Assembly (NCBI GenBank): GCA_009705185.1
Contig: WLCS01000082.1
Coordinates: forward strand, 1 to 5,237
Length of the DNA: 5,237 bases
Origin: Actinomycetota bacterium
GTDB taxonomy: Bacteria; Actinomycetota; Actinomycetes; Nanopelagicales; Nanopelagicaceae
Direction of reading: 5' to 3'
Positions 1 through 5,020 of this stretch are shown piece by piece; the stretch's first letter is position 1; the number at the start of each line of letters is the position of its first letter. Position numbers and translations under genes: made by a program. The notes beneath the pieces were generated by a model. It saw only the letters and a list, made by a program, of their open reading frames with translations. It ran no database searches and was not told the DNA's origin.

Positions 1-581
1 CCGCGGCCGCGCTTGAGATGATTGTTAATAACAATGCGATTATCAATCATCAACTTTGCGGGAATCGCACGCACTGATGTTGCAGTTGGAACAGTAAGTG
101 AAGCTTCCATACTCTGCACAACGCGAGCAGATACTCCTCGGATTGGTTCAAGCTTTGACGCACTTGGTGTTACTAAAGTTGGAATTGGTTTTGCAATTGG
201 ATCAGCAGGTGTTGCAGGAGTTGCCGCAACATTGCGCACGACTTGTTGCGCAGGTGTCGCTGGTGCAGGAGTTGCAACAGGCGCAGGAGTAACTGGTGCA
301 GCAGGAGTTGCAACAGGCGCTGCTTGAGCAACAGGAGTTGCAACAGGCGCTGGTTGTGAAATATTGAAAGAAATATTTGGTGGTGTTACTGGTTTAGGAG
401 TTGGTGGTGTTCCACCTTTTGGTGCGCCGGCAACAGATGAATTTGTAGAACCTGTCTGCGGATTATTTTGAAAGTATGTAACCCATTCGCTTGGTACTGA
501 AGTTGGATCTGATTGGTAACGCTCGTACATTTCTTCTACGAGCCAATCATTTGCCCCAAAGTCCTGACCTGATTGCGACAC
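1..581 (-). CDS. kgd: 2-oxoglutarate dehydrogenase/decarboxylase E1 with fused E2 domain, N-terminal part (partial)
   Basis: This is the N-terminal 193 codons of the actinobacterial multifunctional 2-oxoglutarate decarboxylase/dehydrogenase (Kgd/OdhA, sucA-like), a cytoplasmic TCA-cycle enzyme; the gene continues past the left edge. Residues 8-40 (starting FGANDWLVEEMYERY) match the short N-terminal E1 segment. Residues about 43-141 are a low-complexity Pro/Ala/Thr linker with APVATP repeats. From about 157 the succinyltransferase (E2-like) domain begins, with the hallmark blocks VPTATSVRAIPAKLMIDNR and INNHLKR. No lipoyl domain precedes it, as is usual for this fusion, where lipoyl groups come from a separate E2. 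The GTG start at 581-579 is chosen because a strong ribosome binding site, AAAGGAG, lies six bases upstream and the family N-terminus begins directly after it. The thiamine-diphosphate catalytic domains lie outside the window. The gene is divergent from the SDR gene. Identification is from recalled family sequence motifs and is strong. Confidence 0.95.
   Translation of the reverse strand, partial: MSQSGQDFGANDWLVEEMYERYQSDPTSVPSEWVTYFQNNPQTGSTNSSVAGAPKGGTPPTPKPVTPPNISFNISQPAPVATPVAQAAPVATPAAPVTPAPVATPAPATPAQQVVRNVAATPATPADPIAKPIPTLVTPSASKLEPIRGVSARVVQSMEASLTVPTATSVRAIPAKLMIDNRIVINNHLKRGR
266..350. repeat. Three copies of a 19-bp repeat coding for the kgd linker
   Basis: The 19-mer CAGGAGTTGCAACAGGCGC occurs identically at 266-284, 302-320 and 332-350 (plus-strand reading). 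On the coding (minus) strand each copy encodes APVATP in the Pro/Ala-rich hinge between the E1 N-terminal segment and the E2-like domain. Copy starts are 36 and 30 bases apart, both multiples of three, so copy-number change would keep the frame. It is a coding-repeat expansion, not a mobile or regulatory element. Confidence 0.85.
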
Positions 582-587
582 TGAGCG

Positions 588-594
588 CTCCTTT
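588..594 (-). promoter_or_regulatory. Ribosome binding site of kgd
   Basis: AAAGGAG on the minus strand, six bases upstream of the GTG at 581. It decides the start, because the reading frame has no ATG at that position and the family N-terminus begins right there. Confidence 0.8.
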
Positions 595-650
595 GCGATC
601 TTTCAAATTCTTCTCCTGCATGGATAAGACTATCGGCTGAGCATCGAGCG

Positions 651-670
651 AAAAAATGAGGAAAGCCTCA
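651..670 (-). terminator. Small hairpin plus T-run in the kgd leader (weak terminator or attenuator candidate)
   Basis: On the minus strand TGAGG, CTTT loop, CCTCA is followed directly by TTTTTT (651-656). The stem is only five base pairs, so it is a weak intrinsic terminator at best. It lies about 70 bases upstream of the kgd start codon and points into kgd. It could be a leader attenuator, stop stray antisense transcription coming from the SDR side, or be chance. The plus-strand reading has no T-run, so it would not affect the SDR gene. Confidence 0.25.
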
Positions 671-730
671 AAAAGGCGCGAGATTGGGCACATTTTCTGG
701 GGCTCGAGAGGCGGGGTCAACTGATTCTTG

Positions 731-736
731 AGAGGG
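731..736 (+). promoter_or_regulatory. Ribosome binding site of the SDR gene
   Basis: AGAGGG seven bases upstream of the ATG at 744. It is a good purine-rich Shine-Dalgarno sequence and fixes the start. Confidence 0.65.
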
Positions 737-743
737 TTGGCAT

Positions 744-1499
744 ATGAGCACATCGGCCAATCGCCCTCTCGCCGTCATTACCGGTGGCAGTCGCGGACTT
801 GGTTTCGAAACGGCGAAAGCATTGGCACTCAAAGGTTTTGATATCGCACTTATTGCAAAGGATGCATCGCGACTTACAGATGCTGCAGACCAGCTTCGCG
901 CACATGCTGCAACCAATTCGCACACTCCGGCGCCACATATTTCAACATTTACATGCGATTTAGAGAACCCACTTTTGGTTCGCGAATTAATTGATTCCAT
1001 CAACCAATCTCTTCCTACTCCCGCACTTCTCATTCTCGCCCATGGTGTTATGAGCGAAAAAATGTCGAAGACTCTCAAAACAAACGATGCCGAATGGCGA
1101 CGAGTCATGGCAATTAATTTAGATTCCGTATTCCAACTCGTTAATGGAATCGCACCTGCCATGGCAGATGCCCGCAATGGACGAGTAATCATTTTCTCTG
1201 CATGCCTTGGAAGAATGTCAGGTCCAGGAAATGCTGGCGGTCTTGCACCGTATCGAATTAGTAAAGCTGGCGTAAACGCACTAGTTCGAAATCTTGCACA
1301 TGAAACAGGGCTGGGCGCTCGCGGATTTCTCGTTGATGCAACATGTCCTAATCATTCGCGCACAGATATGGGTGGCCCTGATGCACCACGTTCTGCAGAA
1401 GAAGGCGCAGCAACTGCAATGTGGTTAGCAACGAGAGAATTTAATTCGGGGGATACAACTGGCGTTCTTTGGGAAGATCAACAAATCGTTCCCTGGTAA
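744..1499 (+). CDS. Short-chain dehydrogenase/reductase (SDR) family oxidoreductase
   Basis: A cytoplasmic, probably NADP(H)-dependent oxidoreductase of 251 residues, the usual length for a classical SDR. The Rossmann glycine motif TGGSRGLG is at residues 13-20. An acidic Asp72 after the fourth strand fits the adenine-contact position. The NNAG structural motif is degenerate, reading LAHG at 98-101. The catalytic residues Asn125, Ser152, Tyr170 and Lys174 (YRISK) are all present, with five extra residues between Ser and Tyr compared with the commonest spacing. The C-terminus, with RTDMGGPDAPRSAEEGA and the ending VPW, matches a subgroup of carbonyl-reductase-like SDRs common in soil and water bacteria; the substrate is unknown. 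AGAGGG, seven bases upstream of the ATG, supports this start. It is divergent from kgd and convergent with the membrane protein gene. The fold and class are secure; the physiological role cannot be inferred from the neighbours. Confidence 0.92.
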   Translation: MSTSANRPLAVITGGSRGLGFETAKALALKGFDIALIAKDASRLTDAADQLRAHAATNSHTPAPHISTFTCDLENPLLVRELIDSINQSLPTPALLILAHGVMSEKMSKTLKTNDAEWRRVMAINLDSVFQLVNGIAPAMADARNGRVIIFSACLGRMSGPGNAGGLAPYRISKAGVNALVRNLAHETGLGARGFLVDATCPNHSRTDMGGPDAPRSAEEGAATAMWLATREFNSGDTTGVLWEDQQIVPW

Positions 1500-1512
1500 T
1501 GCGCAGCTCGAT

Positions 1513-1530
1513 TACAGAACTACAGAACTA
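1513..1530. repeat. Tandem 8-bp duplication between convergent genes
   Basis: TACAGAAC at 1513-1520 is repeated exactly at 1521-1528 and followed by TA, giving about 2.25 copies. It fills much of the 28-base gap between the two convergent stop codons and supplies the TAG stop of the minus-strand membrane gene (1530-1528). No intrinsic terminator hairpin is visible in the gap. Confidence 0.7.
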
Positions 1531-1902
1531 ACCTTCTTCTTTCGCAATCATGAATGCGAAATATAAAGTCGGCAGTGCAAGTATTAAGATAATTACTGCG
1601 CCAATATAGAAATGTCCTTGCAGTTGATAATAAGCAACGCCCACCGCAATTAAGTTAGCCAAAATCGTCGGCGATCTCCCAAAGTTCTTCCCGCGCACAT
1701 ATCCACGCGCCGATGCAAACAACCCTGCAGCTCCAAGCACCGCAAAAACAATTACTCCCAACAACGGAGCCATTTCTTTCTCTTCGTGAGTAAATCCCAA
1801 AACCGCTAACCATGCACCTAGGGCGAACACGAGGCTGGCCTCAACATAAAGCAGGGATGCCACCATGGCGCGCTTAGGAGATTGGTTGGGAGTATCACTC
1901 AT
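1528..1902 (-). CDS. Small four-helix integral membrane protein of unknown function
   Basis: A 124-residue protein that I do not recognise at family level with confidence. It has a short polar N-terminus (1-11) and four likely transmembrane segments at about 13-37, 46-64, 78-95 and 98-118. The loop between helices 2 and 3 (about 65-77) is Arg/Lys-rich with the sequence YVRGKNFGRSP, which suggests a cytoplasmic loop under the positive-inside rule. The short acidic-basic tail KEEG follows helix 4. Small actinobacterial membrane proteins of this architecture are common and mostly uncharacterised. No catalytic motif is visible. The ATG at 1902 has no good Shine-Dalgarno sequence, but TAAAGT lies seven bases upstream on the minus strand, so a leaderless transcript is possible. 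It converges with the SDR gene and diverges, over 45 bases, from the GGDEF-like gene. Confidence 0.8.
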   Translation of the reverse strand: MSDTPNQSPKRAMVASLLYVEASLVFALGAWLAVLGFTHEEKEMAPLLGVIVFAVLGAAGLFASARGYVRGKNFGRSPTILANLIAVGVAYYQLQGHFYIGAVIILILALPTLYFAFMIAKEEG

Positions 1903-1913
1903 GACCGTAACTT
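1886..1913 (+). promoter_or_regulatory. Candidate promoter for the GGDEF-like gene
   Basis: TTGGGA (1886-1891, four of six matches to TTGACA) and TAACTT (1908-1913, fits TANNNT) are separated by 16 bases. This would start transcription near 1920 and give a leader of about 28 bases with AAGGTG at 1932-1937 as ribosome binding site. The -35 lies inside the divergent membrane gene. This is a pattern match only. Confidence 0.3.
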
Positions 1914-1915
1914 TA
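1910..1915 (-). promoter_or_regulatory. Candidate -10 element for leaderless membrane protein gene
   Basis: TAAAGT on the minus strand ends seven bases before the ATG at 1902. That spacing would put the transcription start at or next to the start codon, as in leaderless actinobacterial mRNAs, and would explain the missing Shine-Dalgarno sequence. No good -35 is visible. Confidence 0.3.
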
Positions 1916-1947
1916 TCAGCGTCAACTCTTTAAGGTGCGATTGAAAA

Positions 1948-2397
1948 ATGACCTTTGCACACGATGGATTACGAGACTCGTTCACTCATTTGGCTGCGCC
2001 TCCTTATTTCTATGAAAATTTGCGAAGAGAGTTAGGAATTGCGGAGCGAAACAAATCTCGAATAAGCCTCATCAAATTCCTCATCAAAGAAGATGAACTT
2101 TCACGTGATATTCCAGATTCTCACGTTGAAGCTGCAATTCTCTCCTTTGCTGAAATTCTTAAAGTTTCAATTCGCTCCGAGGATCTTTGTGCACGCTTGG
2201 GTAGATTGGAATTCACATTAATTCTCAAAGCTTCTCAAGAGACCGCAATCTCACTTGCTGAGCGCGTCATTAAATCGTGGGAGAGAAAGAATTTTGAATG
2301 CAGATACGCTGTTTTAGCAGTCCATGTCGGTGAAAGCCCGTTGGAGATTCTTAATCGATTAGATAACCAAGAGTTGCAGGCAACAACTCTGCGTTAA
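1948..2397 (+). CDS. Stand-alone degenerate GGDEF-domain protein, predicted catalytically inactive
   Basis: A 149-residue soluble protein that reads as one GGDEF domain with no sensor domain or membrane helix. Residues 10-25 (DSFTHLAAPPYFYENL) align with the family opening DxLTGLxNRxxFxxxL, 31-46 with the helix and first strand (AERNKSRISLI), 66-89 with the helix leading into the signature, and 99-110 (TAISLAERVIKS) with the helix after it. The signature GG[DE]EF is GRLEF here (85-89), and the metal-binding Asp after the first strand and the FKxxND segment are missing, so diguanylate cyclase activity is not expected. RSED at 76-79 is an RxxD motif five residues before the signature, the position of the c-di-GMP inhibitory (I) site in active cyclases. 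A role as c-di-GMP receptor or protein scaffold is inference. The start is supported by AAGGTG about ten bases upstream. It sits 72 bases before tadA in the same direction, suggesting a link to the pilus. Confidence 0.75.
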   Translation: MTFAHDGLRDSFTHLAAPPYFYENLRRELGIAERNKSRISLIKFLIKEDELSRDIPDSHVEAAILSFAEILKVSIRSEDLCARLGRLEFTLILKASQETAISLAERVIKSWERKNFECRYAVLAVHVGESPLEILNRLDNQELQATTLR

Positions 2398-2457
2398 CAG
2401 TCTTGATACTCATCCACATAGGCAGCGATAAGCCGCCAACAAATGTCACCTTGCATC

Positions 2458-2463
2458 TAATTT
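2458..2463 (+). promoter_or_regulatory. Candidate -10 element for leaderless tadA transcript
   Basis: TAATTT fits TANNNT and ends six bases before the tadA ATG at 2470, so a start at the normal distance would fall exactly on the A of the ATG. tadA has no visible Shine-Dalgarno sequence, which agrees with leaderless translation. The -35 region is poor: CCAACA at 2436-2441 matches three of six bases with a 16-base spacer. Confidence 0.35.
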
Positions 2464-2469
2464 GCCGAC

Positions 2470-3459
2470 ATGGAAACGATGGATACGGACGTTGTATTCG
2501 GTCCGCTTGCGCAATTCATCCGAGATCCGAGTATTGAAGAAATTTGGATAAATTCGCCAGAGAGAATATTTATCGCCCGTGCTGGAAAGAGTCACCTTAC
2601 AAATCTAGTTCTCACCTCAGAGTCGGTGCGTGACTTAGTTGACCGAACACTGCTCTGGAGTGGGCGTCGACTAGATACTTCTCAACCTTTCGTGGATGCG
2701 CGACTTCCAGATGGAAGCCGTTTACATGTTGTGATTCCAGAGATTACATCTGAACATTGGGCTGTAAATATTCGCAAACACTTACTTCGCCGCCTTGGAT
2801 TACTAGAGCTAGCAAACCTCGGTGTCATGACTTCTCAGATTGCTGAACAATTAACGGAAGCAGTAAAACGAGGGCTCAACATTATTGTCAGTGGTGGAAC
2901 CCAAGCAGGCAAAACAACTCTCCTCAATGCGCTTACCTCTGAAATACCAAGATCACAGAGAGTTATAACAATCGAGGAAGTTTTCGAGCTTCACCCTAAT
3001 GTTCCAGATTTAGTGCAAATGCAAACTCGCAGTCCTAACTTGCAAGGGGAAGGGGAAATTCCACTCCGAAAGTTAATTAAAGAGGCGCTGAGAATGCGGC
3101 CTTCACGAATTGTCATTGGTGAAGTACGTGAAGCCGAAGCGCTTGATCTTTTAATTGCGCTGAACTCTGGTCTTCCTGGCATGGGCACAATTCACGCAAA
3201 TTCAGCGCGTGATGCAATTACAAAACTACAAACGCTTCCACTTCTTGCCGGAGAGAACATATCTCATAAGTTCATAGCTCCCACTGTCGCATCTGCGATT
3301 GATGTAGTTATTCAAGTTTCTCTAGGTGAAGATGGCTCGCGTCGAATTATTGAAATAGCTTCCGTCACAGGACGTTATGAAAATGATCGCGCAGAAATTG
3401 AAAATATTTGGGCTTGGGATGGAAGTGGGTACATCAAAGGCCTTGGAGATTTCAAGTGA
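2470..3459 (+). CDS. tadA: Tad pilus assembly/secretion motor ATPase TadA (CpaF family)
   Basis: A hexameric secretion ATPase of the CpaF/TadA type (GspE/VirB11 superfamily) that powers pilus assembly from the cytoplasmic face of the membrane. Residues about 6-105 are the N-terminal domain (including PSIEEIWIN and the DARLPDGSRLH strand). The Walker A motif GGTQAGKT is at 142-149 with Lys148. The Asp-box equivalent is ITIEEVFEL at 166-174, with Glu where many relatives have Asp. Walker B is IVIGEVR at 214-220 with Glu218, and the His box is GMGTIHANSA at 237-246 with His242. All nucleotide-handling motifs are intact. At 329 residues it is short for the family, lacking the extra N-terminal extension of many CpaF proteins but keeping the core. 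The ATG at 2470 lacks a Shine-Dalgarno sequence; ATG 2479 is an alternative start. The stop overlaps the tadB GTG start (GTGA), giving translational coupling. Confidence 0.95.
   Translation: METMDTDVVFGPLAQFIRDPSIEEIWINSPERIFIARAGKSHLTNLVLTSESVRDLVDRTLLWSGRRLDTSQPFVDARLPDGSRLHVVIPEITSEHWAVNIRKHLLRRLGLLELANLGVMTSQIAEQLTEAVKRGLNIIVSGGTQAGKTTLLNALTSEIPRSQRVITIEEVFELHPNVPDLVQMQTRSPNLQGEGEIPLRKLIKEALRMRPSRIVIGEVREAEALDLLIALNSGLPGMGTIHANSARDAITKLQTLPLLAGENISHKFIAPTVASAIDVVIQVSLGEDGSRRIIEIASVTGRYENDRAEIENIWAWDGSGYIKGLGDFK
3445..3448 (+). promoter_or_regulatory. Ribosome binding site of tadB
   Basis: GGAG inside the tadA 3' end, seven bases before the GTG at 3456. It decides the tadB start in favour of the GTGA overlap. 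Confidence 0.65.
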
Positions 3460-4190
3460 ATGTAAACACGCTACTTTCTTCAAGAAATATCAAGGTAGGC
3501 GCTGCGATGTTGGCAGCGGGAGCATTTGTGCTTGCGTTCTCTTCATCACCAATTATTTCTTTGGCATTTGCTCTATTTGTTGGAATCTTTCTCACTTTAG
3601 CTTTGAGAAAGAATGAGAATAAGAAAGTGCTGGAGATTCAGTCGGCAGCACCAGAAATGATTGATCACCTGATCTCTGGTCTTCAATCTGGGCTTTCACT
3701 GAATGAATCTCTCGTAGGACTTTCTACGAGAGGGCCGGCAGTCTTGAAACCATTTTTTGAACGCTTTCGCCTTGATGTTTATAGCTCAGGAGATTTTGTT
3801 AGTGCTTTGGAGCAAGTGAAATCTGAATTATCTGATCCATCTACAGACTTAATTATCGAATCTCTCCTTATGTCCAAATCACTAGGCGGTGCAGAACTCA
3901 TGAACATTCTCAGGCTCTTAGGAAATTTTATTCGTGAAGACTTATCCCTACGCCGTGAAATTCTTGTTAAGCAAAGTTGGATTAAGAATTCAGCCCATCT
4001 ATCTGCATCAGCACCTTGGATTCTCTTGCTGCTGCTTTCAACTCAACCGAGCACTTCGCAAGCTTATTCAACAAGAACTGGAGCGATGATACTTCTGAGT
4101 GGACTCATACTTACATCTCTTGCATATGCGTGGATGAATCAACTTGCAAAATTGCCCCGGCCATCCCGAGTTTTTTCGGGAAACAAATGA
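3456..4190 (+). CDS. tadB: Tad pilus inner-membrane platform protein TadB
   Basis: A 244-residue membrane protein of the type II secretion F (GspF/PilC-like) family, acting with TadC as the inner-membrane platform driven by TadA. Two N-terminal transmembrane segments (about 13-28 and 32-50) are followed by a cytoplasmic T2SSF domain (about 62-180) with the typical blocks PEMIDHLISGLQSGLSLNESL and IIESLLMSKSLGGAEL. Two C-terminal helices follow (about 183-197 and 208-226). I choose the GTG at 3456, overlapping the tadA stop as GTGA, because GGAG at 3445-3448 lies seven bases upstream; a longer frame with an ATG at 3408 lies inside the tadA coding sequence and adds residues that do not look like TadB. 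The gene ends in an ATGA overlap with tadC. The order A-B-C and the paired T2SSF proteins make the assignment firm, although TadB and TadC are paralogues named here by position. Confidence 0.92.
   Translation: MNVNTLLSSRNIKVGAAMLAAGAFVLAFSSSPIISLAFALFVGIFLTLALRKNENKKVLEIQSAAPEMIDHLISGLQSGLSLNESLVGLSTRGPAVLKPFFERFRLDVYSSGDFVSALEQVKSELSDPSTDLIIESLLMSKSLGGAELMNILRLLGNFIREDLSLRREILVKQSWIKNSAHLSASAPWILLLLLSTQPSTSQAYSTRTGAMILLSGLILTSLAYAWMNQLAKLPRPSRVFSGNK
4165..4180 (+). other. Hairpin at the tadB/tadC junction
   Basis: CCCGA (4165-4169) and TCGGG (4176-4180) form a five-base-pair stem, six with a G-U pair, around a T-rich loop. It ends six bases before the tadC ATG at 4187. No T-run follows it, so it is not a terminator. 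It would cover the only purine-rich stretch ahead of tadC (GGG), so translation of tadB may be needed to open it. This is inference from pairing only. Confidence 0.4.
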
Positions 4191-4981
4191 GGCAGACTCT
4201 GATTGCTTCACTGTTCTTTCTAGTTCCAGCGCTAATTATCGTTAACGAAGGATTCACCTTCGAAAAGTTAGCTTTGAAATCTATTCATTTAAGTGGAGAT
4301 CGAACTTCTGCGAGAAGCAAACTACATGAAATAGGTTTTGAGGGAGAAGTTGCATATGAGAATTTTCGTTTAAAGCAGCTTACTTACTCTGCTCTCTTTT
4401 CATTTCCATTGGCACTCATTTCCATGGCCACCGGAAAGTCACTTACAGGTACGGCGTTCCTGATTTTCGTAATCGTAATTCCGGTAATAATCTATTTTGA
4501 GTTTGCACTCACTAAGAAGCTTCAAAGCCATCGACTTCGTCTGGAATCCGACTTTCCAGGTGTTATAGAAATGATGACACTTGCTCTTTCCGCGGGCGAG
4601 ACCCCCCTTTCCGTATTGGAGCGAATCTCAACGCGAGGCTCTGGTCCTTTAGTGAACGAATTCTCAAAAGTCGTTACCGATGTGCGTGAAGGAATTACAT
4701 TTAGCAATTCCTTAGATTCCATGAGTCGAAGAGTTCAATCAAATACGCTTCGAAGATTTGTCGACGCTCTTGTTATTGCGATAACCCGCGGTGCACCACT
4801 TATCGAAGTCTTGCATAGCCATGCACGTGAAGCTCGAGACTCAGAAAGAAATCGGGTGTTAGCTGCAGCAGCAAAATCAGAAATCTCAATGATGATCCCA
4901 GTCGTGTTTCTCATACTTCCTATTTCAATTCTATTTGCGCTATGGCCTTCACTCTCAAATTTAAATCTGTTTAACTCCTAA
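4187..4981 (+). CDS. tadC: Tad pilus inner-membrane platform protein TadC
   Basis: A 264-residue second T2SSF-family membrane protein, partner of TadB in the pilus platform. A hydrophobic N-terminal segment (about 4-19) is followed by a charged cytoplasmic stretch (21-62), transmembrane segments at about 66-82 and 88-108, the T2SSF domain (about 122-230) and a C-terminal helix at about 233-254. Recognisable TadC blocks are DFPGVIEMMTLALSAGETP (122-140), ITRGAPLIEVL (199-209) and the ending VFLILPISILFALWPS (240-255). The ATG at 4187 overlaps the tadB stop (ATGA). An upstream in-frame ATG at 4016 lies inside tadB and would add a soluble-looking stretch foreign to the family, so it is rejected. 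No strong Shine-Dalgarno sequence is present, so initiation probably relies on coupling to tadB. A 39-base gap without a terminator leads to the next gene. Confidence 0.92.
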   Translation: MRQTLIASLFFLVPALIIVNEGFTFEKLALKSIHLSGDRTSARSKLHEIGFEGEVAYENFRLKQLTYSALFSFPLALISMATGKSLTGTAFLIFVIVIPVIIYFEFALTKKLQSHRLRLESDFPGVIEMMTLALSAGETPLSVLERISTRGSGPLVNEFSKVVTDVREGITFSNSLDSMSRRVQSNTLRRFVDALVIAITRGAPLIEVLHSHAREARDSERNRVLAAAAKSEISMMIPVVFLILPISILFALWPSLSNLNLFNS

Positions 4982-5020
4982 ACGAATAAATCCCAGCAAA
5001 CCAACCAAAAGAAAGTAGAG

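Larger units (their letters stand above)
582..743. other. Divergent intergenic region between kgd and the SDR gene
   Basis: This 162-base spacer must hold promoters for both outward-facing genes. I see both ribosome binding sites, the small hairpin at 651-670 and a short dyad GATAAGACTATC at 623-634. On the minus strand TAGTCT, inside that dyad, fits the loose actinobacterial TANNNT -10 pattern for kgd, but no convincing -35 lies 16-18 bases upstream. No clear promoter for the SDR gene is visible. Confidence 0.5.

Noticed and set aside
1..10. GC-rich CCGCGGCCGC at the left edge as a cloning or linker artefact
   Set aside because: It translates in frame to the expected basic continuation after INNHLKR in the kgd E2-like domain, so it is native coding sequence.
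22..327. Plus-strand open frames of 101 and 64 residues (22-327 and 98-292)
   Set aside because: They are antisense to kgd; the low-complexity Gly/Ala/Val and Leu/Gln translations come from the Pro/Ala linker repeats read backwards.
266..350. Regularly spaced repeats as a CRISPR array
   Set aside because: The repeats are 19 bp with 11-17 bp spacers and lie in frame in the coding sequence of the kgd linker; they encode APVATP.
547..753. Minus-strand open frame of 68 residues over the kgd start
   Set aside because: It overlaps the well-supported kgd start and its ribosome binding site and shows no domain; it is spurious.
668..1192. Minus-strand open frame of 174 residues over the SDR gene and its upstream spacer
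   Set aside because: It is antisense to a clear SDR with all catalytic residues; the translation has no recognisable domain.
2965..2993. Glu in place of the Asp-box Asp of TadA (IEEVFEL) as a sign of lost activity
   Set aside because: From memory, an EEVFEL form together with GGTQAGKT is typical of an actinobacterial CpaF clade; Walker A, Walker B and the His box are all intact, so the enzyme is probably active.
3408..3455. Longer tadB starting at ATG 3408
   Set aside because: The extension lies fully in tadA coding sequence, has a Trp-rich translation unlike TadB, and the GTG at 3456 has a well-placed GGAG and a coupled overlap.
4165..4180. Hairpin as an intrinsic terminator between tadB and tadC
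   Set aside because: The T-run is in the loop, not after the stem, and the two genes overlap and must be cotranscribed.
4016..4186. Longer tadC starting at ATG 4016
   Set aside because: The extra 57 residues overlap tadB in another frame and look non-native; the ATGA overlap start gives a normal TadC with an N-terminal hydrophobic segment.
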